From positions 1-50,762 of the forward strand of contig CALUII010000008.1 in the NCBI GenBank assembly GCA_944320665.1: 50,762 nucleotides of DNA, in the 5' to 3' direction. Position 1 is the stretch's first letter. Each line of letters opens with the position of its first letter. Under the pieces are notes generated by a model that saw nothing but the letters and a program-made list of their open reading frames with translations, was not told where the DNA came from and made no database searches. The position numbers and the translations under genes were made by a program. The stretch is from an uncultured Alistipes sp. (lineage in GTDB: Bacteria > Bacteroidota > Bacteroidia > Bacteroidales > Rikenellaceae). This document shows, piece after piece, positions 9,191 to 17,387 of the stretch.

Positions 9191-10504
9191 ATGAGAAAAA
9201 TCCTCCTTCTGATAGCCGCCTGCGGCCTTTGGAGCGCCGTCGCGGCACAATCCGCCGGCCGCGTCTTCCGCACCGAAGCGGCCCCCTACGACACACGTCA
9301 CGATGCCGACACGCGCAGCCACAAGGACGATGCGGCCTACATGACCTTCGCTCCGACCCCCGTGGCTGCGACCGACGGTGCGGTGCTGGTGGCCCAGACG
9401 CTCGAGATCCCCTACGCCTGGACCGACGGCAACGTCTACCTCCACCTGGAGAATGTCGGCGCAGCCTACGACCTCACGCTCAACGGCCAGCCGGTCGCTT
9501 CGGTCGAGGATCCGTCCACACCGGCCGACTTCTACCTCTCGCCCCACGTGCGCCAGGGGGCGAACGTTCTGATGGTGGCGATGCGCCCGTCGCGCACGCC
9601 ACAACTGCAAGAGGCTACGCCCGCCTCGCCGCGCAAACCCTTCGCCGAGAGCTACCTCTACATGCAGAACCGGCGCAGCATCGCCGACTTCACGCTGTCG
9701 CTCGTCCCCGATTCGACACAACGCTTCGGCGTGCTGCGGCTCGACGTCATCGCCCAGAACGCGTTCAACTACGAAGAGCCCATAACGGTCGGTTACGACA
9801 TCTACTCGCCGCAGGGCAAACTGCTCGACTTCAACATCGTGGACCACACGCTCGCGGGCCGCTCGACCGACACGTTGCACTTCACGCCCTACATCTACCA
9901 CACCTACGAGAACAAGTGGGAGGCCGGCGGCACGAAGAACCCGCCCCTCTACCGCGTGATGCTCTTCCTGCGCCGCGACGGCGCCTACAAGGAGTACATG
10001 CCCCGCAAGGTGGGTTTCCGCGACATCACCCTGCGCGACGGCCGCTTCTACAGCTTCGGGAAGCCCCTCACCCTCCGTGAGGCGCGCTACAACGCCGGTG
10101 CCGACCGGACAGCCACACGCGCCCAGCTCGCGGCCCTGAAGAAACAAGGCACGAATACGATCCGCCCCGACTATCCGCAACCGGCCTGGTTCTACGAGTT
10201 GTGCGACGAACTGGGGCTTTACGTGATCGACCGCGCCAACCTCAACGCCCCGGCAGGCCGCGGTGACCGCACGGTGGGAGGCACGCCATCGAACGACCCG
10301 ACGCTGGTCGAGGAGTTCCTCGAACGCGTGAAGGCGATGTACTATCGCTCACGCAACTTCACCTGCGTGATCGCTTACGAACTGGGGGGCGAATCGGGCA
10401 ACGGATACAATATGTACAAGGCCTACCAGTGGCTCAAGTCCGTCGAACGGGAGCGCCCCGTCATCTACGGCGACGCCGACGGCGAGTGGAATTCGGATCT
10501 GTAA
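9191..10504 (+). CDS. Secreted GH2 beta-galactosidase-like protein, short and probably non-catalytic
   Basis: 437 residues with a signal peptide ([20 protein letters not shown]). The order of domains follows GH2 enzymes: sugar-binding jelly roll (about 40-140), immunoglobulin-like domain (about 165-275) and the first part of the TIM barrel (about 290-437). [12 protein letters not shown] corresponds to the LYVIDEANIETHG segment of LacZ-type enzymes, but the metal-ligand Glu and His are replaced. [10 protein letters not shown] aligns with the acid/base motif and keeps its Glu. The protein stops soon after [12 protein letters not shown], before the second catalytic Glu would occur. No frameshift is obvious. 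It may bind rather than cleave a glycan. Confidence 0.7.
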   Translation: MRKILLLIAACGLWSAVAAQSAGRVFRTEAAPYDTRHDADTRSHKDDAAYMTFAPTPVAATDGAVLVAQTLEIPYAWTDGNVYLHLENVGAAYDLTLNGQPVASVEDPSTPADFYLSPHVRQGANVLMVAMRPSRTPQLQEATPASPRKPFAESYLYMQNRRSIADFTLSLVPDSTQRFGVLRLDVIAQNAFNYEEPITVGYDIYSPQGKLLDFNIVDHTLAGRSTDTLHFTPYIYHTYENKWEAGGTKNPPLYRVMLFLRRDGAYKEYMPRKVGFRDITLRDGRFYSFGKPLTLREARYNAGADRTATRAQLAALKKQGTNTIRPDYPQPAWFYELCDELGLYVIDRANLNAPAGRGDRTVGGTPSNDPTLVEEFLERVKAMYYRSRNFTCVIAYELGGESGNGYNMYKAYQWLKSVERERPVIYGDADGEWNSDL

Positions 10505-10596
10505 CGGTCCCCGGCCTCGGACTCGTTCCTCTCCGGCATCGGCCCCGGGTGCAGCAAACGCCGCCCCTTCCCCGCCATCGAACCACACTCTGTACT

Positions 10597-10616
10597 CCGG
10601 TCCGAATACGGACCGG
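10597..10616 (+). other. Short perfect hairpin upstream of rlmH
   Basis: CCGGTCCG (10597-10604) pairs with CGGACCGG (10609-10616) around the loop AATA, ending 21 nt before the rlmH start. No T run follows, so it is not an obvious terminator. The rest of the 133-bp gap shows nothing recognisable. Confidence 0.4.
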
Positions 10617-10637
10617 AACCAACCTCCGAACCAGCGC

Positions 10638-11111
10638 ATGAACATCGAACTGATCGTCATCGGAAAAACCGACTCCCACGAGATCGAATCGCTCGTCGCC
10701 CTCTACGCCCGGCGGGTAAACCACTACTGCAAATTCGACCTGACCGTGCTGCCCGACCTGCGCAACACGCGGAACCTCACGCCCGAACAGCAACGCACGG
10801 CTGAGGGCGAAGCCCTGTTGCGCCAATTCACCGAGGGCGACTACGTGGTGCTGCTCGACGAACGCGGCGACGAAATGCGCTCGGTGGAGTTCGCCCTCTG
10901 GCTCCAGAAACGGCTCAACAGCGGCCGTAAACGCCTCGTGATGGTGATCGGCGGCCCCTATGGCTTCTCCGACGCGGTCTATTCGCGGGCCGACGCCCGG
11001 CTGTCGCTCTCGCGCATGACCTTCTCGCATCAGATCGTCCGCGCCATCTTCGCCGAGCAGATCTACCGCGCCTTCACCATCCTGCGCAACGAACCCTACC
11101 ACCACGAATAG
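10638..11111 (+). CDS. rlmH: 23S rRNA (pseudouridine1915-N3) methyltransferase RlmH
   Basis: SPOUT-class methyltransferase that methylates pseudouridine 1915 in helix 69 of 23S rRNA on assembled 70S ribosomes. The 157-residue length is normal. Visible motifs are LLDERGDEMRSVEFA, MVIGGPYGFSD (SAM-binding trefoil knot) and the C-terminal LSLSRMTFSHQIVRAIFAEQIYRA, quoted here only in part as MTFSHQIVRAIFAEQIYR. It ends with YHHE, the usual C-terminus. The next gene starts 9 bp downstream. Confidence 0.96.
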   Translation: MNIELIVIGKTDSHEIESLVALYARRVNHYCKFDLTVLPDLRNTRNLTPEQQRTAEGEALLRQFTEGDYVVLLDERGDEMRSVEFALWLQKRLNSGRKRLVMVIGGPYGFSDAVYSRADARLSLSRMTFSHQIVRAIFAEQIYRAFTILRNEPYHHE

Positions 11112-11120
11112 TCCCGACAC

Positions 11121-11717
11121 ATGCATCGTCCCGCCATCGCCATCCTCACACCGCACCTGCTCACCGGACTGGGGCTCAAGAGCCTCCTCGGCGAGCAGCT
11201 CCCGCAGGTCGAAGTCGTGCTCTTCGTCCGTTTCGAAGAGTTCGCTGCAGGAGAGCCGGAACACTACGTACACTACTTCGTCGACGAGGCGCTCTTCCTC
11301 CGCCATGAGGAGTTCTTCGCTCCCCGCCGCACGAAAGTCATTCTGCTGACCGCCGGACACACCGCACAACGGGAGGGGATGCACCAACTCAACGTCGAGG
11401 CCGATGAGGAGCAACTTGTCCGCGAAATTCTCCGACTCCAGCACGGCGTTCACCGCCCGGGACACGGCATCCCGACGCAACCCGCACAACCGCCGCTGCT
11501 CTCGGCACGCGAGGAGGAGGTACTGACGCTCATCGCCCGCGGGCTGATGAACAAGGAGATCGCCGACCGCCTGCACATCGGCACGACGACCGTCATCTCA
11601 CACCGACGCAACATCATGGAGAAACTCGGCATCAAATCCGTGGCCGGCCTGACCCTCTATGCCGTCACGCGGGGCTATGTCGACGCCGAAGACCTCGGAC
11701 GAATCCTCACAAATTAG
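11121..11717 (+). CDS. LuxR/NarL-type response regulator-like transcription factor
   Basis: 198 residues. The N-terminal part (about 1-115) looks like a degenerate receiver domain. Asp55 sits where a phospho-acceptor could be, but the acidic pocket at the N-terminus is missing, so phosphorylation is doubtful. The C-terminal part (about 133-190) is a clear LuxR helix-turn-helix with SAREEEVLTLIARGLMNKEI and TVISHRRNIMEKLGI. It is 9 bp after rlmH and about 50 bp before a TonB-dependent receptor gene, which it may regulate. No histidine kinase is nearby. The regulatory target is inferred from position only. Confidence 0.8.
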   Translation: MHRPAIAILTPHLLTGLGLKSLLGEQLPQVEVVLFVRFEEFAAGEPEHYVHYFVDEALFLRHEEFFAPRRTKVILLTAGHTAQREGMHQLNVEADEEQLVREILRLQHGVHRPGHGIPTQPAQPPLLSAREEEVLTLIARGLMNKEIADRLHIGTTTVISHRRNIMEKLGIKSVAGLTLYAVTRGYVDAEDLGRILTN

Positions 11718-11742
11718 GATTGCACGGCCCGAAAGAAAAGCG

Positions 11743-11750
11743 TTACTTTG
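11743..11750 (+). promoter_or_regulatory. Possible -7 element before the TonB receptor gene
   Basis: TTACTTTG differs from TAnnTTTG at one base and ends 18 nt before the proposed start codon at 11769. An ATTG about 18 nt upstream could act as a weak -33 element. Confidence 0.3.
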
Positions 11751-11768
11751 TGCCGCTCAAACCCCACG

Positions 11769-14057
11769 ATGATGAACCTTCACCGCTCCCGCCACCTGCT
11801 CGTTGCCCTGCTGGCTGCCGCAGCCCCGCTGCTGCCGGCCCGTGCGGACGACGAGGGACGGCTCATGGATACGCTCGTGGTGGCCGACCGCGTGCAGGTG
11901 ACGGCCATCAAACAGGGACTCTCACTCCGCACACAGCCCGTTGCGGCCACGGTGCTCGGACAGACAACGATCGAACGCTGCAGGACGAATGCCCTGAAGG
12001 ATCTGTCGGAACTGGCTCCCAACCTCTTCATCCCCGATTACGGATCGCGCATGACCTCGTCGATCTACGTCCGCGGCATGGGTGCCCGCATCGACCAGCC
12101 CGTGCTGGGCATGAACGTGGACAACGTGCCGCTGATGAACAAGAACGCCTACGACTTCGAATTGGCCGATGTCGAACGCATCGAGGTACTGCGCGGCCCT
12201 CAGAGTACGCTCTACGGCCGCAACACGATGGGCGGTGTGGTGAACGTCTACACGCTCTCGCCGCTCACGTGGCAGGGCACCCGCATCGGCGCCGAGTACG
12301 GATCGGGGCAGACGATGCGCCTGAGGGCCTCGACCTACCATCGGCTCAAGGAGGGGATGGGGCTGGCCGCCGCGGCCTGGTATACGCAGAGCGACGGGCT
12401 CTTCACGAACCGCACAACGGGAGAGCGGTGCGATTGGGAGCGGCTGGGCGGCGCACGGCTCAAGTTCCAGTGGCGCAACACGCGCGGTTTGCGCATCGAG
12501 AACACCGCCTCATTCACGTCGCTCGCCCAGGGAGGCTATCCCTATGCCTATGCGGGCGAGGAGCTACGGGGGGAGGACGGCACGGTGCTCGTCCGTCCGG
12601 GGGAAATCGCCTACAATGACCCCTGCTCGTATGACCGCACAGCCTTCACCGAGGGATTCACGCTGCGCTACGACGCCGAACGCTTCTCCATCGCCTCGAT
12701 CACGAGTTATCAATACACAGACGACGACATGATCCTCGACCAGGATTTCCTGCCGCTCTCCTACTTCACGTTGCGGCAGTCGCTGCGCGAACATGCCCTC
12801 ACGGAGGATCTGGTCATCCGTTCCCGCACGGAGGGAGCCTACCGCTGGCTCGTCGGTGCCTTCGGATTCTACAAGCACGGGCGTATGGATGCTCCCGTAC
12901 TCTTCAAACAGGACGGCATCGAGCGGCTCATCCTGGCCAATGCCAATGCACACGATCCGGACTATCTTTACACGTGGCTCGATGACACGCTGCCGCTCGA
13001 CAGCCGCTTTCGCATGCCCGATGTCGGCGCGGCAATCTACCACGAATCGGAATACCATACGGGCCGTTGGACCTTCACGGCCGGCGTACGCGTCGACTAC
13101 GAACACGCCCGCCTGCACTACGAGAACGAGACCGTGGCTCGCTATACGAAGACCCACCGCACCGACGGCACGCTCTATCCGCTCGAACTGCGGCTCGACG
13201 AGGGCGGCACCCTGCGTCAAACCTTCGTCGAGGTGCTGCCCAAAGCCTCCGTGCGCTATGCGTTCGACACGGGCAACGACCTCTACGTCTCGGTGGCCAA
13301 GGGATACAAGGCCGGCGGATTCAACACGCAGATGTTCTCCGACGTGCTGCAGCAAAAACTGATGAAACGCATGGGCTTCGGCGCCGAATACGACATCGAC
13401 CGGGTAGTGAGCTACAAACCCGAAAAAAGCTGGAATTACGAACTGGGCGGCCATTTCACCGCCGCCAACGGCGCGCTGCGGGGCGATTTCGCCCTCTTCT
13501 GGATCGACTGCCGCGACCAGCAGCTCACGGTCTTCCCCGAGGGAACGACCACCGGCCGCATGATGACCAACGCCGGCCGCACACGCAGTCTGGGTGGTGA
13601 ACTCACGATGCAGGCCTCGCCGTGGCAGCACCTCGACCTGGCCCTCTCCTACGGCTACACGCACGCCACGTTCCGCCGTTACGACAACGGCCGACAGGAT
13701 TTCCGCGGCAACCGTCTCCCCTATGCACCGGAGCATACCGGCTCGCTGCGTGCGGCATGGACCCTCCCGACAGGTGTCGCCTGGCTGGGCGACCTGGTCT
13801 TCGGCGCCGACGTGCGAGCCGCCGGGCGCATCTGGTGGAACGAGGAAAACAGCCTCGTGCAACCCTTCTACGCCCTGCTCAACGCCTCGATCCGGCTCGA
13901 ACACGAACACTACTCTCTTGAGCTCTGGGGCCGGAACCTCACGGGAACCCACTACGACACGTTCTACTTCGTCTCGATCGGCAACGCCTTCCTGCAGGCA
14001 GGCCGTCCCCGCACCTTCGGCATTACACTGAACATACACATTTCCAATAATCAATAA
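11769..14057 (+). CDS. TonB-dependent outer-membrane receptor
   Basis: 762 residues from the first of two adjacent ATGs (11769, 11772). A signal peptide (about 1-28) is followed by the plug domain with MDTLVVADRVQV, the NLFIPDYGSRMTSSIYVRG segment and VERIEVLRGPQSTLYGRN. The 22-strand barrel follows, with SVAKGYKAGGFNTQ and a last strand FGITLNIHI followed by a short tail. The carboxypeptidase-like N-terminal extension of SusC proteins is absent and no SusD gene is near. It therefore resembles siderophore, heme or cobalamin receptors more than glycan importers. It is flanked by a LuxR-type regulator and a small lipoprotein. The substrate cannot be told from the sequence. Confidence 0.9.
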   Translation: MMNLHRSRHLLVALLAAAAPLLPARADDEGRLMDTLVVADRVQVTAIKQGLSLRTQPVAATVLGQTTIERCRTNALKDLSELAPNLFIPDYGSRMTSSIYVRGMGARIDQPVLGMNVDNVPLMNKNAYDFELADVERIEVLRGPQSTLYGRNTMGGVVNVYTLSPLTWQGTRIGAEYGSGQTMRLRASTYHRLKEGMGLAAAAWYTQSDGLFTNRTTGERCDWERLGGARLKFQWRNTRGLRIENTASFTSLAQGGYPYAYAGEELRGEDGTVLVRPGEIAYNDPCSYDRTAFTEGFTLRYDAERFSIASITSYQYTDDDMILDQDFLPLSYFTLRQSLREHALTEDLVIRSRTEGAYRWLVGAFGFYKHGRMDAPVLFKQDGIERLILANANAHDPDYLYTWLDDTLPLDSRFRMPDVGAAIYHESEYHTGRWTFTAGVRVDYEHARLHYENETVARYTKTHRTDGTLYPLELRLDEGGTLRQTFVEVLPKASVRYAFDTGNDLYVSVAKGYKAGGFNTQMFSDVLQQKLMKRMGFGAEYDIDRVVSYKPEKSWNYELGGHFTAANGALRGDFALFWIDCRDQQLTVFPEGTTTGRMMTNAGRTRSLGGELTMQASPWQHLDLALSYGYTHATFRRYDNGRQDFRGNRLPYAPEHTGSLRAAWTLPTGVAWLGDLVFGADVRAAGRIWWNEENSLVQPFYALLNASIRLEHEHYSLELWGRNLTGTHYDTFYFVSIGNAFLQAGRPRTFGITLNIHISNNQ

Positions 14058-14074
14058 CCCGAAAACCTCAGTTT

Positions 14075-14533
14075 ATGAAAAAATTGTTTCTGCTCCTGTT
14101 TGCCGCCGCCGCAACCCTGACGGCCTGCGACGAAGACAAGGATTACGGCACGCCGAACGAAACCTACACCGGCACACTCACCGTCACCCTGCTGAGCGAC
14201 CAGACCCAGAGCTACACCTACGAAAACAAGGAGTTCCGCATCGACAATCCGGCCGACGGCACGCTGACCCTCTGGATGATCGAGACACAATTCGTCCCGG
14301 CCATGCCCCAGCTGACCATGGAGGTCCCGGGTATCAGCTACTCGCGTCAGGTGGCCGGCACCACCCTGCTCACGGGCGACGAAATCATCCCGCTCATGGG
14401 CGGCACACCCTATGAACGCTACGTCATCACCGGACTCAACGGCGCGGTAGTCAACAGCGATCCGCACCAACTGGTCGTGAACTTCGAGTGCATGGGCTAC
14501 CACGTCAGCTACGAAGGCGCACTGGCCCAGTAA
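14075..14533 (+). CDS. Small lipoprotein encoded with the TonB receptor (possible calycin-like fold)
   Basis: 152 residues. Lipoprotein signal peptide with lipobox LTAC and Cys18, followed by DEDKD, an acidic signature consistent with surface export. The rest has alternating hydrophobic residues typical of a beta-rich domain, and the pattern (YTGTLTVTLLSDQTQSYTY near the start) recalls the calycin-like lipoproteins of Bacteroidetes; this is a weak match made by eye. It starts 17 bp after the receptor stop, so the two are probably co-transcribed and may act together in ligand capture. Confidence 0.65.
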   Translation: MKKLFLLLFAAAATLTACDEDKDYGTPNETYTGTLTVTLLSDQTQSYTYENKEFRIDNPADGTLTLWMIETQFVPAMPQLTMEVPGISYSRQVAGTTLLTGDEIIPLMGGTPYERYVITGLNGAVVNSDPHQLVVNFECMGYHVSYEGALAQ

Positions 14534-14590
14534 CCGCACGCGCACAGCAACCCGGCTGAAAGATCATGCGCAAATCCAGCCAAATATGTG

Positions 14591-14598
14591 TATATTTG
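14591..14598 (+). promoter_or_regulatory. -7 element TATATTTG just before nadC
   Basis: A perfect TAnnTTTG lies only 4 nt before the nadC ATG at 14603. Transcription would begin at or very near the A of the ATG. No clear -33 TTTG is present. Confidence 0.5.
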
Positions 14599-14602
14599 CA
14601 CC

Positions 14603-15460
14603 ATGATTCCAGAAAAATACATCCCGTTCGTGGACGAGCTGATCGAACTGGCCATCCGCGAAGACATCGGTGACGGCGACCACACGTCGCTGTCGTGCAT
14701 CCCGGCCTCGGCCCACGGCCGCATGCGCCTGCTCTGCAAACAGGAGGGCGTAATCGCCGGCATAGAAGTGGCACGACGCGTGCTGCAACGACTCGATCCC
14801 GCCATGCAGTTCGAACAGGTCCTTCACGACGGCGACCGCGTGAAACCGGGCGACGTGGCCTTCTATGTCGAGGGCAGCGAACGCTCGCTGCTGCAGGCCG
14901 AACGCATTCTGCTCAACATCATGCAGCGCATGAGCGGCGTCGCCACCCAGACATCCGTCTACGTCGCCCGACTCGAGGGACTGCATACCCGCGTACTCGA
15001 CACGCGCAAAACGACGCCCGGCATGCGCGTACTCGACAAGATGGCCGTCAAGATCGGCGGCGGCGAGAACCACCGCATGGGACTCTTCGACATGATCCTG
15101 TTGAAAGACAACCACATCGACTTCGCCGGCGGCATCGTTCCGGCCATTACCCGCGTGAAGGAGTACCTGCTCCAGAAGGGCAAGCAGCTGCCCATCGAGT
15201 GCGAGGTGCGTTCGCTGGAGGATATCGACCGCGTCTTCGAGGCCGGCGGTGTGGACCGCATCATGTTCGACAACTTCACCCCGGAGCAGACCCGTGAAGC
15301 CGTCCGCAAGGTGGCAGGCCGTTGCGAGACCGAATCCAGCGGCGGAATCACACTCGAAAACCTGCGCGACTATGCCGAGACAGGCGTCGATTTCATCTCG
15401 GTCGGAGCCCTCACGCACCAGATCCGCTCGCTCGACATGTCGCTCAAAGCCTGCAAATAG
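14603..15460 (+). CDS. nadC: Nicotinate-nucleotide pyrophosphorylase (carboxylating)
   Basis: Makes nicotinate mononucleotide from quinolinate and PRPP, releasing CO2. 285 residues from the ATG at 14603; an earlier in-frame ATG at 14588 overlaps the -7 element and is less likely. Family motifs include EDIGDGDHTS near the N-terminus, ILLNIMQRMSGVAT, DTRKTTPGMR, KIGGGENHRMGL, LLKDNHI and IMFDNF. It is the first gene of an apparent operon; the next gene starts 1 bp after its stop. nadA and nadB are not in the window. Confidence 0.95.
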   Translation: MIPEKYIPFVDELIELAIREDIGDGDHTSLSCIPASAHGRMRLLCKQEGVIAGIEVARRVLQRLDPAMQFEQVLHDGDRVKPGDVAFYVEGSERSLLQAERILLNIMQRMSGVATQTSVYVARLEGLHTRVLDTRKTTPGMRVLDKMAVKIGGGENHRMGLFDMILLKDNHIDFAGGIVPAITRVKEYLLQKGKQLPIECEVRSLEDIDRVFEAGGVDRIMFDNFTPEQTREAVRKVAGRCETESSGGITLENLRDYAETGVDFISVGALTHQIRSLDMSLKACK

Positions 15461-15461
15461 C

Positions 15462-17387
15462 ATGTCCGCAATGCCCCGGCCCCGACATCCGTTCGTGATG
15501 CTCGCATGGCGCATCGTGCTGGTCTACGTGACGCTGGCCTTGTGCCGCACGGTTTTCTACTTCTACAACGCCACGGCACTCGGAACCCCGGTACATACGG
15601 ACTGGGGTTCCCTGCTTGTCGGTGCCCTGAAGTTCGACACCGTCTCGGTGATCTATGCCAACGGCCTCTTCATCCTGCTGTCGCTCGTACCGCTGCATTT
15701 GCGCGAAAAAGGGGTCTATCGCAACCTGCTCTTCGGCATCTACCTGTTCTTCAACTCGGTGTTGATCGTGGGACTCAATCTGGCCGATGCCGTCTATTTC
15801 AGCTATACGCAGAAACGCATCACGGCCGATGAACTCTTCTTCGCCGAGAACGACAACACACTGCCCCTCATCGGCAAGTTCATGTTCGAGAATCTCGGCA
15901 TCGTGGTCGTGGGTGTGGCGCTGGTTCTCGGCCTGGCCCTCGGCTACCGACGCCGTACCCCGGTCAGTCCCTCGCCCCGCAATCCGTGGATCTATTACCT
16001 CGGCGGTCTGTGTCTTCTGGCCCTGACCGGCGGACTCTGCGTGGCGGGTGTCCGCGGCGGATTCACCCGCATGACCCGACCGATTACTCTGTCGAATGCC
16101 GCACTCTACACCTCGGACAATGCCCAGGCGAACCTCATCCTGAGCAATCCCTTCTGCCTGCTGCGCACGGTTGGCAGCAGCAGCGGCAACCGCGTTCCGC
16201 ACTACTTCGACGACGCGGAAGCGCTGCGTCTCTTCAATCCGACCCACCAACCGGTCGACTCGGCCGCCGTGGACCTCTCGGGCCGCAACGTCGTCATCTT
16301 CATCATGGAGAGCATGTCGGCCGACCACTCCTTCCACCTGATGCCCGAAGCCTATGCCGACCGGCCGATCAAGGGATTCACCCCCTTCCTCGATTCGCTG
16401 ATGCGCAACGGCTATTGCTTCCGGCAGATGTATGCCAACGGCACCCGGTCGATCCAGGCCATGCCCTCGGTCCTGGGGAGCATGCCCTCGTTCAAGACCC
16501 CCTTCGTGCTGATGCCGCAGTCACTCGGTGCCAGCCGCCAACTGCCCGCCATACTGCGCGACATGGGCTACACCACCGCTTTCTTCTGCGGCTCGGACCG
16601 CGGGTCAATGGGCTTCGATGCCTATGCCCGCTCGGCCGGTATCGACCGCCTCTTCAGCCGCCAGGATTATGAAACCGCACATGGCAACGACGATTTCGAC
16701 GGATATTGGGGCATCTGGGACGAGCCCTTCCTGCAATATGCCGGCGAAGAGTTCGGCGCACTGCCCGAACCCTTCTTCGCCACCCTCTTCACGATCAGTT
16801 CGCACCATCCGTTCTACGTTCCCGAGACCTATGCCGACTCGCTGCCCGAGGGATACACGCGCATACACAAGAGTGTAGCGTATGACGACCAGGCCTTCCG
16901 CCGCTTCTTCCAACGATTCCACACGGCCGATTGGTTCCAACGGACGCTTTTCGTTTTTGTGGCCGACCACGTCTCGTCGGAGAAGTTTGCCCCCGAAAGC
17001 CGCCTCTACCCGGGCAACTACCACATCATCGGGTTCCTCTACACACCGGACGGCACCCTGCAGGGCGAATCGAACGACGTGGTGCAGCAGCTCGACATCA
17101 TGCCCACCGTCTTGGGTCTGGTGGGCGGAGCCAGCACGTCGCCCTACTTTGCCTTCGGCCGCGACCTCTTCAATGAGCCGGAACGTCCGTCGTGGAGCCT
17201 TTCGTACGACGACCGCTTCCACGCCCTGCTGCAGGACCGAATCCTCCATTTCGACGAAGAGACGCTCACGACGACACGCCGCGACGATGGCACGCCCCTT
17301 GTAGCCGATACGCTGGGCGATCGCTTCAAGGCCCTCATACAACAGTACTACAAGCACATTGCAGCACAAAATTACCTTCCAGAATGA
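15462..17387 (+). CDS. LtaS-like membrane sulfatase (phosphoglycerol transferase family)
   Basis: 641 residues, alkaline-phosphatase superfamily. Five membrane helices (about 13-36, 50-80, 88-115, 143-162 and 176-196) precede an extracytoplasmic sulfatase domain (about 270-610). Residues corresponding to the LtaS active site are visible: Glu283 in IFIMESMS, Thr328 in NGTRSIQAMPS, and VADHVSSEK late in the domain. SSHHPFYVPE is also typical. Family members transfer phosphoglycerol or phosphoethanolamine to envelope glycans or lipids. Bacteroidetes lack lipoteichoic acid, so the substrate here is unknown. The start lies 1 bp after nadC and the stop overlaps the next start (ATGA). Confidence 0.85.
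   Translation: MSAMPRPRHPFVMLAWRIVLVYVTLALCRTVFYFYNATALGTPVHTDWGSLLVGALKFDTVSVIYANGLFILLSLVPLHLREKGVYRNLLFGIYLFFNSVLIVGLNLADAVYFSYTQKRITADELFFAENDNTLPLIGKFMFENLGIVVVGVALVLGLALGYRRRTPVSPSPRNPWIYYLGGLCLLALTGGLCVAGVRGGFTRMTRPITLSNAALYTSDNAQANLILSNPFCLLRTVGSSSGNRVPHYFDDAEALRLFNPTHQPVDSAAVDLSGRNVVIFIMESMSADHSFHLMPEAYADRPIKGFTPFLDSLMRNGYCFRQMYANGTRSIQAMPSVLGSMPSFKTPFVLMPQSLGASRQLPAILRDMGYTTAFFCGSDRGSMGFDAYARSAGIDRLFSRQDYETAHGNDDFDGYWGIWDEPFLQYAGEEFGALPEPFFATLFTISSHHPFYVPETYADSLPEGYTRIHKSVAYDDQAFRRFFQRFHTADWFQRTLFVFVADHVSSEKFAPESRLYPGNYHIIGFLYTPDGTLQGESNDVVQQLDIMPTVLGLVGGASTSPYFAFGRDLFNEPERPSWSLSYDDRFHALLQDRILHFDEETLTTTRRDDGTPLVADTLGDRFKALIQQYYKHIAAQNYLPE

Noticed and set aside
10505..10637. Remainder of the GH2 catalytic domain after a frameshift
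   Set aside because: None of the three + strand frames in this 133-bp gap continues with barrel motifs, so the gene appears truly short.
12564..14054. 496-codon open frame on the - strand across the TonB receptor gene
   Set aside because: Antisense shadow of a well-supported receptor gene; no signal peptide, motif or start context.
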